Assembly (NCBI RefSeq): GCF_921293095.1
Contig: NC_060259.1
Span: 5,890,001-5,954,000 of the forward strand
DNA: 64,000 bases
Origin: Ischnura elegans
Lineage: Eukaryota; Arthropoda; Insecta; Odonata; Coenagrionidae
Direction: 5' to 3'
The notes beneath the pieces are model-generated. The model saw only the letters and a list, made by a program, of their open reading frames with translations. It was not told the DNA's origin and made no database searches. Positions 37,901 through 44,195 of this stretch are shown in pieces. Position 1 is the stretch's first letter. Every line of letters begins with the position of its first letter. The position numbers were made by a program, and so were the translations under genes.

Positions 37901-40900
37901 TAAGAATTGACAGTTTTTTGAATAGGGGTCTGCCAGGGGTACGTGCCCAGTGAGAAATGGGTGGTGGAATCCACGTGGAACCCACGTGGAATCCACGTTG
38001 AGTGGTGGATATTTGGTGGTGGTGGATATTGAGTGGTTGGACCCACGTGGAATCTACGTTGATTTCAAGTGGATTTGTGGTGATTATCATAAAATGTTAA
38101 ACAGAATTTCTAATTTGTGGAACTTAACTCTCTGGTGACATTGCGTCATTTATCATCCTGAAACCACGCTAGTTATGTGAAAATGTATCGCACATTCTAT
38201 TTTTATATAATTCGTGGAAAGGCAGCCATGAGAGCACATGAAAAATCGTAGACACATATATAGAAGGTTTAGATATAGAGTGGTTGAGGTTTTAATGGTT
38301 TTAGGACAGCACCAACTGCTGTTTTAATTTTTCCACCAAATTTCCACGTGGGATCCACGTTGATTCCACGACCAAAAACATGTTGTATCCACGTTAATTC
38401 TCCACGTGGATTCCACCACCCATTTCTCACTGGGTGAGGGAAGACGAAGCATAGCTTTTAGGGCTTGCTTTTGGAGAGAGAAGGTCTTTCTGGAGAGAGA
38501 GTCATTTCCCCAGAATAATATCCCATAAGTGATGTGGGATTGGATTTTACCATGAAAAAGTAATTTCAAGGTGTCTAAGGTGACGATTGGAGCTAATCTT
38601 CTAATGAGGAAGATGCCAGCTGTTATTTTTTTTGTAACATTATTTACATGGTGAGACCAATCCAGGTTTTCATGGATTGTTAACCCAAGAAACTTAATGG
38701 CTTGGGAACGAAGGATGGAGTTATCACTTACTCGGAGTAGGAGGCTGGAAGAGGGAGGACTTCTTTTGTGATGGAACTGAAGATGAAAGGATTTCAGGGA
38801 ATTTATGGTGAGACCATTGGATCTGCACCACTCGTTCATATCAGAGACAGCGGTTCTGCAGAGGTATCCAAGTTCAGTGGAGTTTTTTGATTGTAGCAGA
38901 CATGACGTATCATCAGCATATTGGAGGGGTTTCCCAAGAGTAATTGAATTGGGAAGGTCATTTACAAATATTAGGAAGAACAGGGGTCCAAGTATTGAGC
39001 CTTGAGGCACACCTTGATGAACTTCTAGTGGCTCTGATAGGGTAATTTTGGGACCTTTCGCAGTTTGATAGTTAAATTTGACTTGCTGCTGCCGGTTAGT
39101 AAGGAAGGATTTTATCCAGATTAAGGCATTACCATTGATACCCAGCCTCGAGAGTTTAAAGTACAAAATTTCATGATCAATACTGTCAAAGGCTTTGCTA
39201 AGATCATAAAATATGCCAACAGTGGAATTTCTATTATCTAGAGGCTTGTGGATATAGTTTAGTAGTTGGAATATGGCAGTGATTGTTGATTTTTTGTTTC
39301 GGAAGCCATGTTGACTTTCATGAAGCAATTTTTGTTGTTCCAGAAAACTTACAAGACGATTATAGAAGATTTTTTAAAAAAATTTTGAGAAGCATGAGAG
39401 AATGGATATAGGCCGATAGTTGTATGGATCTGACCGGGAGCCCTTTTTGTATATAGGGGTAACGTGGGCTAACTTAAGATAGTTGGGGAAATATCCATTG
39501 TCAAAAGTGGAATTAATGATGTCTGCCAAGGGATGGCATATGAATTTGTTAGCTGCTTTGATGATTGGAATGGGGATTTCATCAAAACCTGAGGACCATT
39601 TATTTGGAAAGGATTCTATGACTTTTTGAACCTCTTTGGGACAAGTGGGAAAAAGAAAAAAGGACCTAAAGGATGGAGAGCTTTTGGTGAGTAAGGGGTA
39701 TGGGGGAGGGGAGTCAGTGGTTTTTCTGCTGAAAGTTGAGTTGAAATTGGTAGCAATTATTACAGGATCTGTAGTTAGGGTACCATTGAAATTGAATTTA
39801 TCATGCATAGCATTATATTGACCTGATTTGGTGTTGCACTTAATAACATCCCATGCTGATTTTATGGGATTGGTCGAGGAAGTGATGTACATCTCGTTGT
39901 TGATTTTGCGGTGTGTCCTCACTCGCTCTTTGAAGACCTTAAGAGATTGTTTGTAAGAGGCCATTAGGCAATTATCAACATATTTAGCTTCCTGATGAAG
40001 CTCTCGTAGGCGTCGACTCTCAACTACTAGGTCATGGGAGTAGAGCTTTCTTTTGGAGTCTTTTGGTCTACATCTGAGGTATTTCTTGGGGAAAGCTGCA
40101 TTGAAATGCATGGTGAAGGTATCAATGAATTTTTAAATTTGTCTTTTGCATGCCCCGCTTCATAAATATCATCCCAGGTTTCAAGAGCTATTGAATTTAC
40201 AAGGTTAATGATTGATTCATCATCATCATCATGTTTGATGGATTAGAATTTTTACATCAGACTGAAATCCATAATAGCAGTGTAAATGCCGAGTGGAAAG
40301 CAAACATTTTTTTAGTGAGGTGGCGTTTTCCTTCAGAATTTTGAAAGAGATATGGGTCGAATCAACAATATGACCTATGTGTCTTGATAAAGTACTACTA
40401 TTCCTGTTATTATTTAAAATATTGTTTGAAACCTTTAATGAATATCTTAATTACTCGCCAAAATCCTGCGTTTCCTGGGACATAGGCAACCTAGCAAAAA
40501 AATAAAGCATTGATCGTTTTTCCGCATTCATTTTATAATCGTATCGTTATTAGGAAAAAAAATTTCCCCTAGTGGAGTTCCAAAAAAGGAGGGTAGTCTT
40601 AGAATCGTGTTCGTCTTAGATTCGTGCTAATACAGTGTATGAAATTGTTTTTCGATTTATTATGCTCTATAAACAATTTAAATAAAATATTTTCCGTTAA
40701 ATAAGAAATATTGGGGTGGGGGAAATTTGGTTACTGAGCAGTAATAACAACGTGCGCAAAATACAATCTCTCGGCGAGGAATTAAAAAAGGACCTCGGGT
40801 GTCCGGATGGAAGAAGGTCCGAAGGGTATTCGGCGTCCAGACAAGAGGGCGGTTGGGCTGGTCCTGTAGTCGGCCCTGAATTTTGCAAACGATAGATCAC

Positions 40901-42629
40901 GTCATAACAGATATCACGTTTCATCGCGGCGTTAACACTCACGGCGTTTGTCGCGTACGTTAATTTTCTGTTGATATACGGCCAGTGATTTTCTTATTAT
41001 TGGCTTATTAACGGACCGTGAATTTAGCGAAATTGAGACCGTGAAAACCTGAAAAAAACCGTGAAAACCTGAAAAATAACCGTGAAAACCTGGAAAAAGC
41101 CGTGAATTTCATTATTCAGGTAGAGTGGGAACCCTGGTCCAATTACAGTTGTGTAAATGCTATCACTTTCCATGTAATAATACACATTATGTAACTTGTT
41201 CCATTTTTTTTCAAAATCATTTTGTAATTTCATTGCCCAAAGCACTAAGTCCCTGAGGGTGCTTTGGCCATGAAAATATACAGTAATCTTGGAGCCTACT
41301 ATGTTTTTTAGATCCGATAGAAACGATAAAATAAGAGGGATATTTTGTTGTATGAATAGGTATAGGATTTTGTGTTTTCCCAAATAATAATAAAGGACTC
41401 CAAAAATGCCAGGTGGAACTAAAAGTTAAATGCTTCCAACGTGTGCACCTTCTTCTCATTTGATTTTGTCCTGCATATGTATATTTATTTTGTGTCTTTA
41501 TACCCCCCTCCTCTTGTGGCAGCTTGCTGGAGTATGCAGATGGATGAGTATTCATCAAAAATTTTAGCAACCTTGTAGATTAGAGAATAGGACATGTTTC
41601 TTATAGACATATTATTCTCTCACGCTTTTGTTGAACGCTGGTCATATTATAAAGCCTTTTGTCTTCATTTCCATTGCATCTAAGGCCGCAAATATATTCC
41701 AATTCAAACGGGGAGGCTGGTCAAAAAAGGTGGATGGAAGTGGTACAGAAAAAAATTAGTGAAAGAGGATTAGGTGACGAATTGTGTAATGATGAGGAGG
41801 CATGAAAATCAGGAATCTGTTGGCGTAGAACATCAAAAACTGATTTGGATACTAGTGTGCACATGCTGAGCACTAGATTTCATGTGGCAGGCATAGTGGT
41901 TTTTGTTCAGGAAATGCTTTGTCTCAATAAAGGTGATTTACAAACCCTCAACCAAGTCCTTTCACTGCTAACACTCCTGCTGTGATTGAGCATTCTTAAG
42001 ACTTGGCGTGATGGTGAGCCATTGTGAAATTGGGCCTATCAGCTGAAATATTGAATGGGGTAACAGCATTTCAGGTCAATCTTGTTCATTTTTTCTGACT
42101 GGAACTGTGTGACACCTGAAAGGAGGTTTCATGCTCCCCTCTGTAATTTCATTGTGTAGTAAGATCGCCTGTGCTTTTTCTTGCATTTATTCTCTCATTT
42201 TCATTTCAGTGTGCAAATTGGCATTGCAATATAATTCCTGTCAGACTTCAAGATTCTATTTTTCTAAAAGCCATATTTATTAGTAATAATAATATTCATT
42301 GTTATTCCAGTCATGTCACATAGAACTTGTCATTTATATAAAAATAAAGAATTGTAACTTGTATGTATTTCTACTATCTCGATGTCTTTCGTGAGAGCTA
42401 GTAATTACATATAGTGAATGGCCCTACCCATAAAGGTGATGTTTGCAAGCTTATTTTTTTATCTATGCATGCATTAAAAGCTGCCTTCCCTATAAATTTC
42501 ATCCTTCTCTTGCATATTTTAATTATATTTATTTTTCCAGTGGATGATTTAAAAGCAGAAATTCAGGCCTGGAAAGCTAACAAGTGCAAGAAGAAAGCAG
42601 AGAAGGAGAAGGAGGATGCAAAAAATTAA
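13757..42629 (+). CDS. UBE4B: Ubiquitin conjugation factor E4 B-like, last three coding exons (U-box E3/E4)
   Basis: Partial gene: coding exons 13757-13931, 14371-14517 and 42541-42629, joined in phases 0/1/1, give the last 136 residues. Exon 1 ends with [10 protein letters not shown], a hallmark just before the U-box of UBE4 proteins. Exon 2 encodes most of the U-box ([39 protein letters not shown]). Exon 3 supplies the last helix ([14 protein letters not shown]) and a lysine-rich end. The U-box binds E2 enzymes and extends ubiquitin chains on substrates, usually with the Cdc48/p97 unfoldase, in cytosol and nucleus. [12 protein letters not shown] and EIQAW fit UBE4B better than UBE4A. All donors are GTGAG and all acceptors end in CAG. 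The upstream roughly 1000 residues lie before the window. Confidence 0.93.
13932..14370 (+). other. UBE4B-like intron (439 bp)
   Basis: Begins GTGAGTATG and ends CCCTTTTCAG. No mobile element or RNA was recognised in it. Confidence 0.85.
14371..14517 (+). CDS. UBE4B: UBE4B-like exon: U-box core
   Basis: Acceptor CCCTTTTCAG, donor GTGAGA. It encodes most of the U-box fold: the E2-binding loops around [17 protein letters not shown] and [14 protein letters not shown], and the central helix [10 protein letters not shown]. It ends after one base of a valine codon completed 28 kb downstream. Confidence 0.95.
15284..18115 (-). mobile_element. Non-LTR retrotransposon C: nearly intact endonuclease + reverse transcriptase
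   Basis: Minus-strand LINE with one long frame from about 18115 to 15460, broken only by a TAA at 16680-16678; the codons either side are in the same frame. The endonuclease part has [31 protein letters not shown] and SDHLAINVN. The RT part has [25 protein letters not shown] and [18 protein letters not shown] before the stop. After it come [29 protein letters not shown] and YADDTSII, then the C-terminal [17 protein letters not shown]. The 3' end is AGGAACAATAAAAATTATTA plus (ATT)n at 15284-15305. It is 5'-truncated within the endonuclease and ORF1 is missing. A plus-strand 3' fragment of the same family lies at 35045-35637. Confidence 0.92.
18116..19300. other. Unassigned G-rich stretch with poly-G tracts
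   Basis: Contains G homopolymers at about 18900-18917 and 19078-19089 and G-rich flanks. Open frames here on both strands are low-complexity artefacts. It may include the 5' flank of element C, but no domain or repeat family was recognised. Confidence 0.4.
19301..21470. other. Unassigned intronic stretch
   Basis: No coding domain, RNA or mobile element was recognised. AT-rich with only short frames. Confidence 0.4.
21515..21588 (-). repeat. tRNA-like SINE head (minus)
   Basis: Reading the minus strand, box A is TAGCTTAACTGG and box B is GGTTCGAATCC. A D-arm (GCTT/AAGC), an anticodon arm (CTCGG/TCGAG) and a T-arm (CCGGG/CCCGG) can all be drawn. The acceptor stem has mismatches and position 33 is C rather than T, with GGA in the anticodon place. 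It is therefore a pseudo-tRNA promoter for RNA polymerase III rather than a working tRNA. Confidence 0.8.
21774..21846 (+). repeat. tRNA-like SINE head (plus)
   Basis: Same boxes A and B as the neighbouring minus copy (TAGCTTAACTGG, GGTTCGAATCC). The acceptor begins CCCTCGG, which pairs poorly with the 3' TCAAGGC. It lies head-to-head with 21515-21588, about 185 bp apart. Confidence 0.8.
22503..25338 (+). mobile_element. Mariner element with decayed transposase, split by hAT-type copy 2
   Basis: The left end CGAGGGTTGTTCAATAAGTC follows TA at 22501-22502, a typical mariner terminus. The transposase starts at ATG 22682 ([16 protein letters not shown]). It is interrupted at 22740-24372 by a hAT-type element whose removal restores [13 protein letters not shown]. 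Beyond it come [36 protein letters not shown] and [11 protein letters not shown] (helix-turn-helix and linker). Near 25150 a [12 protein letters not shown] block matches the last aspartate motif of the mariner DD34D domain. Near 25240-25320 is a degraded C-terminus. Multiple stops and frameshifts make it a pseudogene. No right terminal inverted repeat was found. Confidence 0.88.
22740..24372. mobile_element. Non-autonomous hAT-type element, copy 2, with a pogo-like remnant inside
   Basis: 1633 bp from TAGAGATGTGCGAATAG to ATTCGACCCATTTCTA, flanked by GTTAACGC (22732-22739) and GTTAATGC (24373-24380), a 7/8 match. It shares termini and core with copy 1. It also carries about 600 bp absent from copy 1, including a degraded CENP-B-type segment near 23715-23830 (GLKIIE-like, then RLGLSTST-like) that is clearer in the related fragment at 37068-37200. 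Confidence 0.88.
25490..27570 (-). mobile_element. Non-LTR retrotransposon E (distinct RT clade), degraded
   Basis: Minus-strand RT in consecutive broken frames. 27269-27030 has [17 protein letters not shown] and [14 protein letters not shown]. 27011-26793 has [19 protein letters not shown]. 26784-26230 has [20 protein letters not shown] and [11 protein letters not shown]. 26191-25820 is the C-terminal part ([29 protein letters not shown]). In-frame stops lie between blocks. Its YADDLQIY motif and C-terminus differ from elements A-D. An endonuclease fragment at 28342-28680 may have belonged to the same insertion. Confidence 0.85.
28098..28330 (-). mobile_element. Short LINE 3' tail fragment
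   Basis: A (TAA)n tract at 28098-28113 followed by sequence reading, on the minus strand, into a LINE-type 3' end. No coding motif was recognised. It separates element E from the endonuclease fragment. Confidence 0.4.
28342..28680 (-). pseudogene. LINE AP-endonuclease fragment
   Basis: Minus-strand frame of 112 codons with [39 protein letters not shown] and [13 protein letters not shown]. These correspond to the middle of the AP-like endonuclease of Jockey/CR1-type LINEs, with GDFN as the metal-binding motif. No RT follows in frame. Confidence 0.75.
28681..30615. other. Unassigned intronic stretch
   Basis: No domain or repeat family recognised. It is AT-rich with short open frames. The right boundary abuts a THAP-like exon on the minus strand. 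Confidence 0.4.
30616..30806 (-). pseudogene. Decayed THAP-domain exon
   Basis: Minus strand, starting ATG at 30806 ([13 protein letters not shown]). After a one-base shift it continues with [20 protein letters not shown] and [11 protein letters not shown], then a donor GTAAGT at 30615. Cysteines, the WYDAAW tryptophan and C-EGHF match the C2CH THAP zinc finger. A frameshift after CVPN and one TAA break the frame. THAP domains are DNA-binding modules of P-type and related transposases and of derived host genes. The remainder was not found. Confidence 0.65.
31104..31818. mobile_element. Non-autonomous Tigger-like element (715 bp)
   Basis: The left end CAGCAGACTCCCGATTATCC and the right end, whose inverse reads CAGTAGACTCCCGATTCTCC, form imperfect terminal inverted repeats of about 20 bp. 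TA lies on both sides (31102-31103, 31819-31820). Subterminal TTATCCG repeats and the CAGTAGACTC ends are typical of Tigger/pogo elements. No transposase is encoded. Confidence 0.85.
31822..34010 (-). mobile_element. Non-LTR retrotransposon F with ORF1 but an internal deletion
   Basis: Minus-strand LINE ending in a TTATTATAAT-type tail next to the Tigger-like element. ORF1 (33785-32921) is largely intact. It is followed within about 70 bp by the RT thumb/C-terminus (32851-32348: [47 protein letters not shown]; 32293-31928: C-terminal part). The entire endonuclease and the YADD-containing palm are missing, so roughly 2 kb has been deleted internally. 33790-34010 may be 5' UTR. Confidence 0.85.
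32921..33785 (-). CDS. LINE ORF1 protein: PHD-type finger, coiled coil, FP-like C-terminal domain
   Basis: Open from at least 33785 ([13 protein letters not shown]). A C-x2-C...H-x2-C...WYCISC pattern makes a PHD-type zinc finger at the N-terminus. A charged helical stretch follows ([20 protein letters not shown] through TVHAAIQ-like heptads). The C-terminal domain has [25 protein letters not shown] and [20 protein letters not shown], and ends [12 protein letters not shown]. This arrangement is typical of ORF1 proteins of CR1/Jockey-type LINEs, which bind the element RNA and chaperone it. The usual start probably lies just upstream of 33785, where the frame is damaged. Confidence 0.8.
34298..34708 (+). 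mobile_element. tRNA-derived SINE tandem dimer, 12-bp target duplication
   Basis: 411 bp flanked by TTCTGCTCCTCA at 34286-34297 and 34709-34720. Order: partial tRNA-like head truncated at its anticodon stem (34301-34347), tail (AATGATTTTTTT and on), body, then a full tRNA-like head (34604-34676) and a second short tail. The unit length from head to head is about 305 bp. It has the same modules as 21481-21945, where they are inverted instead of tandem. Confidence 0.82.
35045..35637 (+). mobile_element. 3' fragment of LINE family C, sense to the host gene
   Basis: Plus-strand copy of the C-terminal RT and 3' UTR of the family seen at 15284-18115. It includes sequence matching the [11 protein letters not shown] and [11 protein letters not shown] region and the 3' end GGAACAATAAAAGTTATTAT. 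The frame is shifted several times. A hAT-type element inserted immediately behind its tail at 35644. Confidence 0.85.
36180..37315. mobile_element. TAGAGATG-family core with pogo-like helix-turn-helix remnant (left part)
   Basis: Matches the interior of copies 1 and 2 (CCCTCCATTCAGCA, GTCCCAGCTCGCGCA, GGAGGTCAACTGCTGCATGA, GACGAAGGGATAT). At 37068-37200 the plus strand reads [10 protein letters not shown], then [14 protein letters not shown], then [15 protein letters not shown] with stops between, a CENP-B/pogo-type DNA-binding domain. The matching right part resumes at 40228-40510 beyond LINE D. The family's termini are not visible here. Confidence 0.7.
37477..40228 (-). mobile_element. Non-LTR retrotransposon D, interrupted by a CCCA-type MITE
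   Basis: Minus-strand LINE related to C. 40111-39374 holds the region before the RT ([49 protein letters not shown]). A TAA at 39376-39374 is the only stop before 39328-38436 ([47 protein letters not shown]). The C-terminus continues at 37945-37584 after the 489-bp insertion. The tail is (ATT)n at 37477-37494. It is truncated in the endonuclease-RT linker, so it cannot move, but the RT is remarkably open. Confidence 0.9.
37946..38434. mobile_element. 489-bp CCCA-type MITE with perfect inverted termini and 2-bp duplication
   Basis: Starts CCCAGTGAGAAATGGGTGGT and ends with its exact inverse; the inverted repeat is perfect for at least 33 bp. TG lies on both sides (37944-37945, 38435-38436). 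The subterminal region is built from CCACGTGGAATCCACGTGG-like palindromic words. It interrupts the RT of LINE D; deleting it with one TG restores the frame ([11 protein letters not shown]), consistent with the same region of elements B and C. It encodes nothing. Confidence 0.93.
40228..40510. mobile_element. TAGAGATG-family core, right part beyond LINE D
   Basis: Matches copy 2 at about 23915-24150 (ACTGAAATCCATAATAGCAG, GTGAGGTGGCG, GAAAGAGATATGGGTCGAAT, CTTAATTACTCGCCAAAATC). Followed at about 40590-40640 by GTCTTAGAATCGTG and GTCTTAGATTCGTGCT, which resemble a pogo-type subterminal repeat. Confidence 0.6.
41143..42540. other. Unassigned end of the giant intron
   Basis: No element or domain recognised. 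It ends with the polypyrimidine tract and acceptor TTTTTCCAG of the last UBE4B-like exon. Confidence 0.45.
42541..42629 (+). CDS. UBE4B: UBE4B-like terminal coding exon
   Basis: Acceptor ATTTTTCCAG. It completes a valine codon and encodes [14 protein letters not shown], the last U-box helix, then a lysine-rich tail [13 protein letters not shown] and TAA. The tail is longer and more basic than the short C-terminus typical of vertebrate UBE4B. Confidence 0.9.
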
Positions 42630-42954
42630 ATCCTTCCCGTCCAGTATATTTGAAGAAGGATTTGGTGTAATTGTTTTCACTGTATGTAACTTCCAGAGCC
42701 TTTGAAATACTTTTCAAGGCCCTTAAGAGATGTTGTAAAAGTCATGCATCATAAATGTCAAGAGTTACCGATTAATGTTCAGTGTTCTATGTTGCTGTAT
42801 TTCCAATACCAAGGATACAGTAATCATTTCCTAACAGGGTTGGAAATATACAATTCCTTGTCTTTCCAGTGTTAAGAGCTCTCGAGCTGCTGAACTTATA
42901 TAAATGTGTTTTGTGTCACAGCACAAAATTACATGTTTTATGTTTTGTAATAAA
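42630..42954 (+). terminator. UBE4B-like 3' UTR and polyadenylation signal
   Basis: AATAAA at 42949-42954, 320 bp after the stop codon and preceded by a T-rich stretch. This is the only canonical signal in the first 330 bp after the stop. Confidence 0.7.
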
Positions 42955-43634
42955 GAGTAAAAAATAATTAGTCTTAAATTATTTGGTAGACAAATAGAGG
43001 AGAAATCTAGCTCTTGCTGTGTTACCTTATTGTTGCTGAATCTGATGTGATGTTTTCCACAGTGAAAATTTTAAATAATTTTGTTTTTTTTTTCTGTTTT
43101 CACATCCTTTGTCTTGTCTACCATCCCTCATCTACTAAGAACGTTCGTTGGCTCATCAAGCCAGTGATTATTTTTTACAGATTATACTGTGTTTAAATGA
43201 TGGATGATATTCAATGTGTGCTTTTTATATTGATTTATTAGCGGAACATTTTAAGAATCAATAAAGCACATGAAACAGTATTTGCCTGACCTCATAAAAC
43301 AATTATTTTTTCGTTCAGTCCCCAGCTATCTGATTTGTGACGAAGCAAGTCTGAACATGAAATTCATCCTCTCCACCTCATTGAAAATTCTTGGAATGAA
43401 CAATATAATTTATATTTTATAAAATAGGCTGTCATTAAATAATTATTAATTATAATATCTCCATTATTAGATTCAATCAGAATTTACTAAAATCAAATAA
43501 TATGTGTTAGTAGCCTTCCTGTGCTCTCTTATTTTCAGCAAATGTTTATACTGTAGGAAAAATTTGATTGTTGCCCACAGCCATCTGAATGGTAATAGTC
43601 CATCCTATTGTGCTGCATTAAAGTAAATATATTT
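42955..43634. other. Unassigned downstream flank
   Basis: AT-rich; no coding domain or repeat family recognised. Confidence 0.4.
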
Positions 43635-43662
43635 TCTTCTCAGGACTTATAAGTCCTGAGAC

Positions 43663-43724
43663 TTTTTGAAGAGACCTTTCTTCTCAGGACTTATAAGTCC
43701 TGAGAAGAAAGGTCTCTTCAAAAA
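43663..43724. repeat. Perfect 62-bp palindrome
   Basis: Arms of 31 bp (TTTTTGAAGAGACCTTTCTT and following) meet at GGACTTA/TAAGTCC with no spacer. A smaller palindrome with the same centre (CTCAGGACTTATAAGTCCTG) lies just before it at about 43640-43661. It could form a cruciform. Confidence 0.95.
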
Positions 43725-43849
43725 TCATTTGTATATATACAATCTTATATACAATCTTAAGATATACAGGGAATGCAAGAGCCAAATCAAGACTGTCAAT
43801 TATTGATTCAGGGAAAGAGTATTACAGTAAAAACTGGGCTAAGGCAACT

Positions 43850-43975
43850 GTACTGTGACTGTGCTATGACAACTCCACTGTGACTGTGCTATGGCAACTC
43901 CACTGTGACTGTGCTATGACAACTCCACTGTGACTGTGCTATGGCAACTGCACTCTGGGTGTGCTATAACTGTAC
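43850..43975. repeat. 25-bp tandem repeat, about 5 units
   Basis: Units of CTATGACAACTCCACTGTGA plus CTGTG, alternating GACAACT and GGCAACT forms. Followed to about 44070 by words of opposite polarity (CACAGTACAG, GCACAGTTACAG), so the whole 43830-44090 region is a weak inverted structure. It ends TTTTTTTGTATGGG, like the inverse of a CCCATAC terminus. Confidence 0.8.
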
Positions 43976-44195
43976 TGTGATGTTTCAATTTAAGTGCAGT
44001 CTAAGTAGAGTCACAGTACAGTCCCTTTAGCACAGTTACAGTGCAGCTTTAGTACAGTCGCAGCACAGATTTTTTTGTATGGGTATTGAGGCATATCCCA
44101 GTTGCTAACATGCACCGGTGACATCTCATGGGGACTTCTGAATATTTTCTCTAGAGATGCGCGAATACTAGAAAGTATTCGAGATATCGAATAAT

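Larger units (their letters stand above)
35644..41136. mobile_element. CAGGGTTCCCACTC hAT-like element with nested insertions
   Basis: The left end CAGGGTTCCCACTCAGCCGT and the right end GTAGAGTGGGAACCCTG form terminal inverted repeats. The 6-bp GTCCAA lies on both sides (35638-35643 and 41137-41142). Subterminal arrays of CCGTGAAAACCTG-like words occur at both ends (35660-35760 and 41010-41115). The present span of 5493 bp is inflated by an internal TAGAGATG-family core, LINE D and a CCCA-type MITE. No transposase of its own was recognised. A 6-bp duplication is shorter than the usual hAT 8 bp. Confidence 0.8.
14518..42540 (+). other. Giant UBE4B-like intron (28,023 bp) packed with mobile elements
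   Basis: Starts GTGAGAAATATTC and ends ATTTATTTTTCCAG. It contains elements C, E, F and D, two SINE units, a mariner with nested hAT, a Tigger-like MITE and the four-level nest at 35.0-41.1 kb. Subregions with nothing recognised are 14518-15283, 19300-21470, 21956-22502, 25340-25490, 27570-28097, 28681-30615, 34021-34285, 34721-35044 and 41143-42540. Confidence 0.88.
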
